In this document: positions 15,661 to 23,619 of the stretch, in pieces | Layout: each line of letters opens with the position of its first letter | Position numbering within the stretch: the stretch's first letter is position 1 | From: DASYAE01 sp036501535 | GTDB lineage: Bacteria; Actinomycetota; Actinomycetes; Streptomycetales; Catenulisporaceae | Assembly: GCA_036501535.1 (NCBI GenBank) | Contig: DASYAE010000254.1 | Location: forward strand, 1-37,007 | Direction of reading: 5' to 3' | DNA length: 37,007 bases | Made by a program: the position numbers and the translations under genes | The notes under the pieces: model-generated | Databases searched by the model: none | What the model saw: only the letters and a program-made list of their open reading frames with translations | Told to the model about the DNA's origin: nothing

Positions 15661-15747
15661 CCAAAGCACTCTCAAGCGCTACAACACATCCGATGTGTCC
15701 GGCGATACACATCGCGCACCTTCCCCTTGTCCCTGGAGGACGGATCC

Positions 15748-18700
15748 TTGACCGCGCGTCGCCCCTTCCGCTTATCAATCGCCGCCGGAGCGTTCGCGGC
15801 AACGATGTCCCTGTTCACCTTCGCCGTCGTGAACGCCCCGCACGCCACGGCCGCGACCCTCACCACCGCCTGGCAGAACGGCGCCTTCTCCGAGAACGTC
15901 GGCGGCGTCGTCGGCGAGTCGGACGTCGCGCTCGGCTCGCCGAACACCGCCGACACGCAGTCGCTGCCGCTGGGCAACGGCTCGCTCGGCGTGGCCGCGT
16001 GGGCCGCGAACGGCTTCACCGCACAGCTCAACCGCAGCGACACCATGCCCTACCGGCTCTCGCCGGGGCAGATCAACATCCCGGGCCTGTCCACGATGAC
16101 CTCGGCGTCGAACTTCAACGGCTACCTGGACCTGTACAACGGGGTGCTGCACGAGACCGGCGGCGGCATCACCATGAACGCCTGGGTGCCGGAGGGCAAG
16201 GACGAGCTGGTCGTCGACGTGACCGGCGTCAACGCCTCGACGCAGCAGACCGCGACGCTGAACCTGTGGTCGGGGCGTTCGCCGTCCGCGAGCACGTCGG
16301 GCGCCTTCGGCAGCCTGGCACAGACGTGGGTGGACAACTCCCAGACCGGGAACTCGGGGCAGACCTTCGGCGCGATGGCCACCATCACCGCGGGCGGGCA
16401 GAACGTGACCGCCTCCGTGGTCAACTCCACCGGGGTGAAGGTCACCTTCACCCCGAACAGCAACGGCAGCTACCGGGTGATCGTCGCCTCGCCGCAGTGG
16501 ACCGGCGGCAACGCGGAGAGCACCGCGCAGTCGCTGATCGGCTCGGACGCCACCACCGCCAGCTCCACCCTGCTGGCGACACAGTCCGCGTGGTGGAACA
16601 ACTACTGGGCGAACAGCGGCCTGATCCAGATCAGCTCGTCCGACGGCAGCGGCCAGTACATGGAGAACCTGCGGACCCTGTACCTCTACGACGAGGCCGC
16701 GAGCATGAAGACCGGCGCCTATCCGGGCAGCCAGGCCGGCGTCGCGGACATGTTCGCCTTCGACGAGGACCAGCAGGACTGGTACCCGGCCGGCTACTGG
16801 CTGTGGAACCTGCGCGGGCAGATCGCCGCGAACATCAGCTCGGGGAACTTCAGCCTGAACATCCCGATCTTCAACATGTACCTCAACGACCTGCCGGCGA
16901 TCGAGTCGTGGACCGGCGCGCAGATGGGCGGCAAGGCGGGCGCCTGCGTGCCGGAGACCATGCGGTTCAACGGCAACGGCTACTACAACGGCGGCAACAA
17001 CACCCAGAACGCCTCCTGCGCCACCGCCTCCAGCCCGAGCTACAACGCCGAGAACGTCAGCAGCGGCGCCGAGATCGCGATGTGGGTGTGGGACCAGTAC
17101 CTGGACACCGGCTCTCTCAGCTTCCTGCAGACCTACTACCCGATCCTGCAGCAGACCGCCACCTTCCTGCTGGCCTACCAGTCGGTCGGCTCGGACGGCT
17201 TCCTGCACGCCGTCGCCAACGCGCACGAGACGCAGTGGGCGGTGCAGGACCCGACCACCGACCTGGTCGCCGACCAGGCGCTGTTCCCGGCCGCCGTCCA
17301 GGCCCTGACCCTGGTGAACCAGGACTCCTCGCTGGTCTCCCAGCTGAAGACGGCGGAGAACGAGATCGAGCCGCTGCCGCGGGTAAGCCAGTCGAACCTG
17401 AAGCAGCTGCTCAACGCGCAGCCCACCTCCGCCTCGGCGGCCGCCTCGGCCGACGCGCAGGGCGCCGACGTGATCGGCATGTCGTACCAGCCCTCGAACG
17501 CCACCGAGAACAGCGAGAACATCGGCCTGGAGCCGCTCTGGCCCTGGGGCGTGATCGGCGACAGCACCACGGTCAACGGCGACAACCTGACCGCGCTGGA
17601 GGACCGCACCTACAACAACCGGCCGTACCCCAACAACTCGGACTGGAACTACGACGCGGTCGACGCCGCCCGGCTCGACATGGGCAGCCAGGTCCAGTCG
17701 GACCTGACCACCAACGTCGAGAGCTACCAGGCCTACATCAGCGGCCTGTCGAACCTCTTCAACGGCTCGGTCGGCGACGAGCCCTACATCGAGCAGCAGT
17801 CCAACGTCGCCACCGCCCTCGACGAGTCGCTGGCCACCGACTACGACGGCACCCTGCGCTTCGCCCCGGCCGTGCCGTCCGGCTGGAACATGTCGGGCAC
17901 CGTCTACGTCCAGGGCGGCTCCAAGGTCGACGTGCAGGTCGAGGGCGGTACGCTGGCGACCGCGGCGATCCAGGCCGGCAGCAGCACCACGATGACCGTG
18001 CGCAACCCCTGGTCGGGCTCGCAGGCCGAGGTCGTCAACGGCTCCACCGGCGCCGTCGTCGTCTCGCCGACCACCGCCTCGACGTTCAGCCTGCCGGTCA
18101 CCGCCGGCAGCACCTACCTCGTCGAGCAGCCCTCCAGCCTCACCACCTCGATGACCTTCGCGCAGGTCACCGGCAACCAGGCGACCACCTACAAGACGCT
18201 CGGCGGCAAGGTCCAGATCGGCCTGCCCGGCAACAGCGTCAGCTCCGGCGGCACCTACGCCAGCCTGGCCGCGTCGTTCAACAACGTCGGCATCAGCGCG
18301 GACAGCAACACCGCGCCGGGGAACTTCGACGGCAACGGCGCCAGCTTCTCCGAGACCGCGCTGACCAACGCCGGCGCCGGACCGGGCGCCTCGGTCAGTT
18401 CGGGCGGGATCACGTACACGATGCCCTCCGCGGCGGCCGGCACCAACGACAACACCGTCGCCGAAGGGCAGACCATCGACACATCCGGGAGCGGGTCCAG
18501 TCTGGGCCTCCTGATATCGGCCAACAACGGCCCGGTCACCGGATCCGGCAAGATCACCTACACCGACGGCAGCACGTCGAGCTACACGATCACCTCGCCG
18601 GACTGGTTCTCCACCACCGCGCCGACCGGCGGCACGCTCGCTATCAGCTCGGCATATCAGAACCGGCAGGGCAACACCACATACGCGAACACCGGCAACA

Positions 18701-19785
18701 TCTTCGCCGTGACCGTGGCGCTGACCTCCGGCAAGACAGTGGCCAGCGTCACCCTGCCGTCCGGCGGAGCACTCGCGGCCGGCGTGGCGGGACTGCACGT
18801 CTTCGCACTCGGATTCACCGGCGGTTCCGGCGGCACCGAGGCTCCGTACGGCGGCAAGGCGGCGGCGATCCCGGGCACCGTGTCGGCGGTGAACTACGAC
18901 ACCGGCGGCCAGGGCGTGGCCTACAACGTCACCTCGACGAACGGCACCGCCAACAGCTACCGCTCGGACGGCGTGGACATCGAGGCCACCTCCAACAGCG
19001 GCGGCGGCGACGACCTCGGCTGGACCGGGACCGGACAGTGGTTCAAGTACACCGTCAACGTCGCGACTGCGGGCACTTACACCGTCTCCCTGCAGCTGGC
19101 CTCGCCGTCCGGACAGACCGACGCGCTGCATATCGCCAACGCCGCCGGCACCAACCTCTCCGGCAACGTCAACGCGCCGAACACCGGCGGCTGGCAGACC
19201 TGGCAGGCCACCACCGCCACCGTCACCCTCCCGGCCGGCACGCAGACCCTGACCGTGGACCAGGACAACGGCGGCTGGAACATCTACAACCTCGCCTTCG
19301 CCGCCTCCAGCAACGGCGGCAGTGGCGGGATCAACACCTCGGCCTGGTACGAGGTGGTCAACACCAACTCCGGCCTGTGCGCCAGCGCGGCCGGCGCCGG
19401 CACCGCCAACGGCACCGCCGTCGAACAACTCGCCTGCACCGGCGCGACCAGCCAGCTGTGGCAGTTCGCGCCCACCAGCGTCACCGGCTACTACGAAGTC
19501 CTCAACGAAAACGCCCAGAGCGAAGGAGAGAGCTGGAACATCACCGGCGGCACCGGCGCCACCGCCAGCGGCGACCTGCTGCAGACCTGGAACTACGGCG
19601 GCACCGGCAACACCAACGCCCTGTTCGCCGCCAACTCCCAGAGCAGCGGCTCCTACACGTTCACCGCCGACAACGACGGACTCTGCATCGACGTACCCAA
19701 CGCCTCAACCGCCAGCGGCGTCCAACTACAGCAGTACACGTGCAACAGCACCGCCGCACAGCTGTTCACCCTGACGCAGGCATAG
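15748..19785 (+). CDS. Large secreted GH95-like glycosidase with beta-sandwich, CBM6 and ricin-type lectin domains
   Basis: A 1345-residue exported enzyme. The TTG at 15748 is chosen because GGAGGA (15735-15740) lies 7 nt before it and a signal peptide follows at once (TARRPFRLSIAAGAFAATMS ... ATAA). The N-terminal beta-domain has SLPLGNGSLGVAAW, the motif of GH95/DUF5703-type proteins, then an (alpha/alpha) barrel at about 300-690 (LYLYDEAASMKTGAYPG, WYPAGYWLWNLRGQ, MWVWDQYLDTGSLSFLQTYYP, NAHETQW) and a C-terminal beta part. A beta-sandwich common in actinobacterial CAZymes follows (about 815-1030, SFNNVGISAD ... DW), then CBM6 (about 1035-1190) and a ricin-type beta-trefoil (about 1194-1345). 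It may act on fucosylated or galactosylated polysaccharides; family and specificity are inferred. Confidence 0.75.
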   Translation: MTARRPFRLSIAAGAFAATMSLFTFAVVNAPHATAATLTTAWQNGAFSENVGGVVGESDVALGSPNTADTQSLPLGNGSLGVAAWAANGFTAQLNRSDTMPYRLSPGQINIPGLSTMTSASNFNGYLDLYNGVLHETGGGITMNAWVPEGKDELVVDVTGVNASTQQTATLNLWSGRSPSASTSGAFGSLAQTWVDNSQTGNSGQTFGAMATITAGGQNVTASVVNSTGVKVTFTPNSNGSYRVIVASPQWTGGNAESTAQSLIGSDATTASSTLLATQSAWWNNYWANSGLIQISSSDGSGQYMENLRTLYLYDEAASMKTGAYPGSQAGVADMFAFDEDQQDWYPAGYWLWNLRGQIAANISSGNFSLNIPIFNMYLNDLPAIESWTGAQMGGKAGACVPETMRFNGNGYYNGGNNTQNASCATASSPSYNAENVSSGAEIAMWVWDQYLDTGSLSFLQTYYPILQQTATFLLAYQSVGSDGFLHAVANAHETQWAVQDPTTDLVADQALFPAAVQALTLVNQDSSLVSQLKTAENEIEPLPRVSQSNLKQLLNAQPTSASAAASADAQGADVIGMSYQPSNATENSENIGLEPLWPWGVIGDSTTVNGDNLTALEDRTYNNRPYPNNSDWNYDAVDAARLDMGSQVQSDLTTNVESYQAYISGLSNLFNGSVGDEPYIEQQSNVATALDESLATDYDGTLRFAPAVPSGWNMSGTVYVQGGSKVDVQVEGGTLATAAIQAGSSTTMTVRNPWSGSQAEVVNGSTGAVVVSPTTASTFSLPVTAGSTYLVEQPSSLTTSMTFAQVTGNQATTYKTLGGKVQIGLPGNSVSSGGTYASLAASFNNVGISADSNTAPGNFDGNGASFSETALTNAGAGPGASVSSGGITYTMPSAAAGTNDNTVAEGQTIDTSGSGSSLGLLISANNGPVTGSGKITYTDGSTSSYTITSPDWFSTTAPTGGTLAISSAYQNRQGNTTYANTGNIFAVTVALTSGKTVASVTLPSGGALAAGVAGLHVFALGFTGGSGGTEAPYGGKAAAIPGTVSAVNYDTGGQGVAYNVTSTNGTANSYRSDGVDIEATSNSGGGDDLGWTGTGQWFKYTVNVATAGTYTVSLQLASPSGQTDALHIANAAGTNLSGNVNAPNTGGWQTWQATTATVTLPAGTQTLTVDQDNGGWNIYNLAFAASSNGGSGGINTSAWYEVVNTNSGLCASAAGAGTANGTAVEQLACTGATSQLWQFAPTSVTGYYEVLNENAQSEGESWNITGGTGATASGDLLQTWNYGGTGNTNALFAANSQSSGSYTFTADNDGLCIDVPNASTASGVQLQQYTCNSTAAQLFTLTQA

Positions 19786-19806
19786 CCCTCACAGGAACCT
19801 GATCAA

Positions 19807-19856
19807 CCGGCCGGCTGCCGGTCCGCCGCAACCGCGGAGGACCGGCAGCCGGCCGG
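19807..19856. terminator. Strong 18-bp hairpin between convergent genes
   Basis: CCGGCCGGCTGCCGGTCC (19807-19824) and GGACCGGCAGCCGGCCGG (19839-19856) pair perfectly around a 14-nt loop that contains its own small CCGC/GCGG stem. It lies between the stops of the GH95-like gene and the HxlR gene and is the strongest bidirectional terminator candidate in the window. Confidence 0.85.
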
Positions 19857-19880
19857 CGTTCCTGGGCGCGGCCGTGCATG

Positions 19881-20360
19881 TCAGGCCACGTCGACATTCG
19901 GCGGCGGAGCCTCGGCGCCGGGGCCGGGCAGCACGTCGATGTCGCCGGCGTGCATCGGCTGGTCGCACACCGAGCAGTGCAGCTCGACGTGGCTGATCTG
20001 CCCGCACGCGCGGTGCCGGTAGAGCACCGGCGGTCCGGGCTCGCCGGCCAGCCAGCGGTCGCCCCAGCGCACCATGACCAGCAGCAGGTCGCAGAGCTCG
20101 AGTCCTCGGCCGGTGAGCGCGTACTCGAACCTCGGCGGGTGGTCGGAGTACCGGCGCTGCTCCACGATCCCGCTCTCGGCCAGCCACTTGAGCCGCTCGG
20201 CGAGCACCTTGCGGGAGATGCCCAGGCTCTGCTGGATCTGGTCGAACCGGTTGATGCCGACGAAGACGTTGCGCAGGATCAGCGGCGACCAGGGCTCGCC
20301 GATCACGTCGAGCGTGCGGGCGATGGAGCAGGCCATGTCGCCGAACCGGGTGCGTTGCAT
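19881..20360 (-). CDS. HxlR-family transcriptional regulator with C-terminal cysteine cluster
   Basis: A 159-residue winged-helix regulator. ACSIARTLDVIGEPWSPLILRNVFVGINRFDQIQ and LGISRKVLAERLKWLAESGIVEQRRYSDHPPRFEYALTGRGLEL are the HxlR domain (about 8-100), including the conserved N-terminal cysteine (C11) that serves as redox or electrophile sensor in some relatives. The tail adds C119, C129 and C132 with H124 and H128 in an arrangement that could bind zinc or form disulfides. The ATG at 20360 has no ribosome site but lies 6 nt after TAGTAT, so the message is probably leaderless. It is divergent from the DUF899 gene, and two near-identical palindromes between them are its likely operators. 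Confidence 0.88.
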   Translation of the reverse strand: MQRTRFGDMACSIARTLDVIGEPWSPLILRNVFVGINRFDQIQQSLGISRKVLAERLKWLAESGIVEQRRYSDHPPRFEYALTGRGLELCDLLLVMVRWGDRWLAGEPGPPVLYRHRACGQISHVELHCSVCDQPMHAGDIDVLPGPGAEAPPPNVDVA

Positions 20361-20382
20361 ACCGGAATACTAACCCAGGAGG

Positions 20383-20442
20383 GTTCCCTAAGGGAACTAT
20401 GAATGCTAGGGTCGGTCCTGCCAGTGAGTTCCCCGAAGGAAC
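20383..20442. promoter_or_regulatory. Paired HxlR operators in the divergent promoter region
   Basis: GTTCCCTAAGGGAAC (20383-20397) and GTTCCCCGAAGGAAC (20428-20442) are two palindromes with the same outer arms, both followed by TAT, 45 bp apart. The first overlaps the presumed -35 region of the HxlR gene, whose -10 TAGTAT is at 20372-20367. The second directly precedes TATCTT (20443-20448), a possible -10 for the DUF899 gene. One regulator can thus control both directions. Confidence 0.75.
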
Positions 20443-20482
20443 TATCTTAGGCCCGGTGTTCTACTCCCCCTGGAGGATCCCC

Positions 20483-21151
20483 ATGAACCGCCCGCCCGTC
20501 GTCTCGGCCGAGCAGTGGCAGACCGCCCGCGACGCGTTGCTGGTCAAGGAGAAGGAGCACACGCACGCCCTGGACGCGCTGGCCGCCGAGCGGCGCCGGC
20601 TGCCGATGATGCGGCTCGGCTCGCACTACCGGTTCACCGCGCCGGACGGCGCGAAGATCGGCATCGGCGAGCTGTTCGCCGGCCGCCGGCAGCTGGTGAT
20701 GTACAACTTCATGCGGCAGCCCGGCGAGGACTGGGTGTGCGGCGGCTGCGCCACGTTCACCGACAATCTCTCGCCGCTGACGCAGCCGCACCTGGGCGCC
20801 CGCGACACCCGGCTGGTCCTGATGTCCCCCGCGCCGCAGGAGGAGATCGAGCCGCTGCGCCGCCGGATGGGCTGGAGCGTGCCCTGGTACTCCAGCGACG
20901 ACGACGGGGACTTCTACCGCGACCTCGGCCTCGGCGGCCTCTTCGCGCTCAACGTGCTGCTGCGCGACGGCGACGAGTACTTCCGCACCTACTCGACGAC
21001 CGGGCGCGGCGTGGACCGGCTGCGGCTGGACTTCAACCTGCTGGACCTGACCCCGTACGGCCGGCAGGAGGCGTGGGAGGACTCGCCCGAGGGCTGGCCG
21101 CAGACCCCGACGATGCAGTGGCTGCGGCCGCACGACGAGTACGACAGCTGA
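20483..21151 (+). CDS. DUF899 thioredoxin-like family protein
   Basis: A 222-residue soluble protein of the DUF899 family, which has a thioredoxin fold. Residues 10-45 form the family's helical start (EQWQTARDALLVKEKEHTHALDALAAERRRLPMM), then YRFTAPDG, LFAGRRQLVMYNFM and DWVCGGCATFTDNL, where C86-GG-C89 is a CxxC pair at the redox-active position of the fold, followed by VLMSPAPQEEIEPLRRRMGWSVPWYSS. The C-terminal LDLTPYGRQE...WPQTP is also family-typical. The ATG at 20483 follows GGAGGA. It is controlled together with the divergent HxlR regulator. A redox or detoxification role is inference from the fold and the partner. Confidence 0.88.
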   Translation: MNRPPVVSAEQWQTARDALLVKEKEHTHALDALAAERRRLPMMRLGSHYRFTAPDGAKIGIGELFAGRRQLVMYNFMRQPGEDWVCGGCATFTDNLSPLTQPHLGARDTRLVLMSPAPQEEIEPLRRRMGWSVPWYSSDDDGDFYRDLGLGGLFALNVLLRDGDEYFRTYSTTGRGVDRLRLDFNLLDLTPYGRQEAWEDSPEGWPQTPTMQWLRPHDEYDS

Positions 21152-21173
21152 GAGTGCGAGCGGACCGGCGCGA

Positions 21174-22388
21174 TCAGGGCTCGAACTGGATGTCGGGGAA
21201 GCGCGGCGACGGGCCGTCGAGCAGGGGGCTGTCGTGGTGGCGCAGGTAGGTGTCGAAGAACGCCTCGATGTAGGCGCGCTCGTCGGTGACGGCGGTCCTC
21301 GGGCCGATGGTCCCGAGAAACTGCGTGAGCTGATCGGGCGTCAGGCCGAACAGCGGTGCCAGTTCCTCGGCGTCCGTGAAGGTCTGGTGCTCGGCGTCGT
21401 CCAGGAACAGGTGCAGTCTCGGGCCTGTGCTGGCGTCGAGGAACGAGGCGATGGTCGGGTCGTTCTGCGCGGTGTTGTCGGCTGCGGTCAGCAGCAGGAA
21501 CGGCCGGTTCACGCCCTGCTGGGCCAGCGGGCCCCAGAACCTGCCGTCCATGTTGACGGCCGCCTTGATCCTGGGGTCGTCGTGCATGGCCTGCGCGCTG
21601 GCCGCCCCGCCGAGCGACCAGCCGAACATGCCGATCTGGGACAGGTTGAGACTGCCGGCCAGGCCGGCCGGCAACGCGGCGTGCCCGGCGTCGGGGTCGC
21701 CGCCGTGGTCGAGCACGGTCAGCTCGTCGAGCACGAACCCGGCGTCGGCCGCGCGGATCTGCTGCGCCTCCAGGGACTGCGCGTCCGTTTCCGGCACGAA
21801 GGTGCCTACCACGAGTCGGCCCCCGGGGAACTCCACCTCAGGGGACTCATTCGTGTCGTCCATCGTGACCACGACGTAGCCGCGGCTGACCAGGTCCTCC
21901 ACCAGGTCCGTGTCGAGGGCGCCGTCGGCTTCCCCGCCCGGGGAGTAGAGCACGACCGGGTACGGGCCGTCCCGGCGATCCACCGGCGCGCCGGCATGCC
22001 CGGTGGTCCGCGGCAGTTCGGCGCCGGGCAGCGCGCCGTCGGACGCCAGAAAGTGCGCGGCGGCCAGCGGCGGCATATAAGGCGTCGAGGGGAATCCACG
22101 GGTGTCGGCCGCGGGATACCACATCTGCACCTCGACCTCGCGAAACCCGCCGGTGGGCGATGTCGGGTCGATGCGGGTGTGGTCGACGAGGTCCAGCCGG
22201 ACGGTACCCGCCTGGTAGGGACCGGTGGGCGCCACCAGGCTCACCATTGGCGTGGCTGCCGTGGCCGGCGCGGCGGCACCCTGCGCGGGGCCGGCCGTCG
22301 CGCCGGCGGCGAACAGCACCGCCACGCCGGCCGGAATCGCCGTGCGCAACCGCCGGCGCCGATCCGATCCGGCCATCGGGTCTGTCAT
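21174..22388 (-). CDS. Secreted alpha/beta hydrolase (dienelactone hydrolase/PAF-acetylhydrolase-like)
   Basis: A 404-residue enzyme with an N-terminal signal sequence (RRRRLRTAIPAGVAVLFAAGA, cleavage near residue 40). DGPYPVVLYSPGG begins the alpha/beta core with the oxyanion region. GWSLGG gives the nucleophile S258, MDG the probable acid D281, and DAEHQTF the histidine H334, so the triad is complete. The opening TVRLDLVDHTRIDPTSPTGGFREVEVQMWYPA is characteristic of the platelet-activating-factor acetylhydrolase group, which takes short-chain esters. A TGGAGA ribosome site precedes the ATG at 22388. It ends 22 bp from the convergent DUF899 gene. Exact substrate unknown. Confidence 0.85.
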   Translation of the reverse strand: MTDPMAGSDRRRRLRTAIPAGVAVLFAAGATAGPAQGAAAPATAATPMVSLVAPTGPYQAGTVRLDLVDHTRIDPTSPTGGFREVEVQMWYPAADTRGFPSTPYMPPLAAAHFLASDGALPGAELPRTTGHAGAPVDRRDGPYPVVLYSPGGEADGALDTDLVEDLVSRGYVVVTMDDTNESPEVEFPGGRLVVGTFVPETDAQSLEAQQIRAADAGFVLDELTVLDHGGDPDAGHAALPAGLAGSLNLSQIGMFGWSLGGAASAQAMHDDPRIKAAVNMDGRFWGPLAQQGVNRPFLLLTAADNTAQNDPTIASFLDASTGPRLHLFLDDAEHQTFTDAEELAPLFGLTPDQLTQFLGTIGPRTAVTDERAYIEAFFDTYLRHHDSPLLDGPSPRFPDIQFEP

Positions 22389-22486
22389 TGCTCTGTCTCC
22401 AGGGGGCTGCTCGACGACAGGAATCAAACCTCGGATTCCGATGGGCTGATCCTGGCAGCGGCGCTGCAAGCGCCACAATCATGCAG

Positions 22487-22532
22487 TCCCTACCGACAAG
22501 GGTGGGGCGCTCCCTACCGAAACAGGTGGGGC
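22487..22532. repeat. Two 22-bp direct repeats upstream of the alpha/beta hydrolase
   Basis: TCCCTACCGA at 22487 and 22511, each completed by GGTGGGGC (22501-22508 and 22525-22532), define two repeats with a 24-bp period and three central differences. Each copy is also an imperfect palindrome (CCCTACC against GGTGGGG). They lie about 100-145 bp upstream of the hydrolase start and just after the LLM stop. They may be tandem regulator sites or part of the LLM terminator. Confidence 0.5.
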
Positions 22533-22540
22533 TGGCCCTA

Positions 22541-23446
22541 TCAGTGCTCCATGTCGCGGTAGATGTGCAGTGCCTCCGTCAGCCGCTTGAGCGATTCGGC
22601 GTTGTAGGGCGCGCACTGGAACATGATGTGCTCGACGCCGATTTCGGCGTAGCCGCGCATCGCCGTCGCGATCTCCTCCGGCGTGCCTGTCAGTGGGGTG
22701 TCAAACGCTCCCGGCTGCTCCGGCAGCAGGTCGGGGAACCAGAGGCCGATGAGCGCCGAGACGCCGAGGGTCGCCCGGTCGCGGCCGACGTCGCGGCAGG
22801 CCTCGTCGATCCTGGCGAACTTCCCGGCCATCGTCTCCGGCGCGCCCATGTAGCCGGTGTTCCACTGGTCGGCGTACCGCGCGGCGAGCCTGAGCATGCG
22901 CGGGCCCTCGCCGCCGACCATCAGCGGCGGTCCCTGCGGGCGCGGGCCGCGCGGCACGTCGTCGCAGTCGCGCGCCTCGTAGTACTGCCCCTCGAAGTCG
23001 ACGTGCCCGTCGCGCAGCAGCGGCCTGAGGATCTGCAGGGCCTCCTCGAAGCGGCCCACCCGGTGGTCGAAGGGCAGCCCGAACGCCGTGTACTCCGGCT
23101 CGTTCCATCCGGCGCCGATGCCCAGGATCAGGCGCCCCGCGCTGACCTCGTCCGCGGCGGTCGCCATCTTCGCCAGGACGGCCGGGTTGCGCAGGGAGTT
23201 GTTCAGCACCATCGTGCCGATCTCCACCCGCTGCGTCGCCTCGGCCAGCGCGGCCAGGACGGTCCAGCATTCCAGCACGCCCCGCGTCTCGCCGTCCGCA
23301 TCGCGGTACATGAGGTGGTCGATGAGCCAGACGCTGTCGAAGCCGTCCGCCTCCGCCTGCAGCGCGGTGGCGCGGATCGACGCGTAAGAACGCTTGCTGT
23401 TGGTCGCGCCGTCGTTCGCCAGGAAGACCAGCAGGCCGATTTTCAC
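22541..23446 (-). CDS. LLM-class F420-dependent oxidoreductase
   Basis: A 301-residue luciferase-like monooxygenase-fold (TIM barrel) protein. VKIGLLVFLANDGAT is the first strand, followed by ALQAEADGFDSVWLIDHLMYRD, VEIGTMVLNNSLRNPAVLAKMATAADEVSAGRLILGIGAGWNEPEYTAFGLPFD, GRFEEALQILRPLL and PPLMVGGEGPRMLRLAARYADQWN. The GAGWNEPEY and GGxGPRMLRLAARYAD motifs are typical of the F420-dependent actinobacterial group. The GTG at 23446 is chosen because the family starts at this first strand and AAGGGGA precedes it; a longer frame upstream has no homologous look. It is divergent from the LacI gene. The physiological substrate is unknown and there is no obvious link to sugar use. Confidence 0.88.
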   Translation of the reverse strand: MKIGLLVFLANDGATNSKRSYASIRATALQAEADGFDSVWLIDHLMYRDADGETRGVLECWTVLAALAEATQRVEIGTMVLNNSLRNPAVLAKMATAADEVSAGRLILGIGAGWNEPEYTAFGLPFDHRVGRFEEALQILRPLLRDGHVDFEGQYYEARDCDDVPRGPRPQGPPLMVGGEGPRMLRLAARYADQWNTGYMGAPETMAGKFARIDEACRDVGRDRATLGVSALIGLWFPDLLPEQPGAFDTPLTGTPEEIATAMRGYAEIGVEHIMFQCAPYNAESLKRLTEALHIYRDMEH

Positions 23447-23569
23447 TTCTGTCCCCTTCGCTTTCCCCGTCGGGCGTTCATGTCTCGGTGCGATGCGGCG
23501 ACGACGGTATCGGAGGCCTCCGACAGGAACACCGGGCCGGAGACCAGCCCATCGGGCCAAGTTCAGAAG

Positions 23570-23612
23570 TTGCAGTCGGTTTGACGCATTCTTGCAGTCG
23601 AGTCTGTATGAT
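23570..23612 (+). promoter_or_regulatory. LacI-gene promoter with two TTGCAGTCG direct repeats
   Basis: TTGCAGTCG occurs at 23570-23578 and 23592-23600, start to start 22 bp, about two helix turns, so both face the same side of the DNA. TATGAT (23607-23612) is a good -10 box and lies 7 nt before the ATG at 23620, suggesting a leaderless message. TTGACG (23581-23586) is a possible -35, but the 20-bp spacer is long. The repeats overlap this promoter and are candidate autoregulatory sites. A related CAGTCG occurs at 24786-24791 before the binding-protein gene. Confidence 0.5.
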
Positions 23613-23619
23613 GCCGAGC

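Larger units (their letters stand above)
15096..15747. other. 652-bp intergenic region between the FUSC gene and the GH95-like gene
   Basis: This is the longest gap. It is clearly less GC-rich than its surroundings, notably about 15350-15720. It holds the upstream regions of two divergent genes, a 10-bp tandem repeat (GATTCTGATC at 15521-15530, GATTCTGAGA at 15531-15540), an imperfect inverted repeat around 15531-15554, a possible 38-codon small reading frame (15519-15635) and a candidate promoter for the GH95-like gene (15632-15660). Confidence 0.55.

Noticed and set aside
15598..15747. Upstream extension of the GH95-like frame to 15598
   Set aside because: The TTG at 15748 has an ideal ribosome site and is directly followed by the signal peptide; the upstream part has no signal-like or domain-like sequence.
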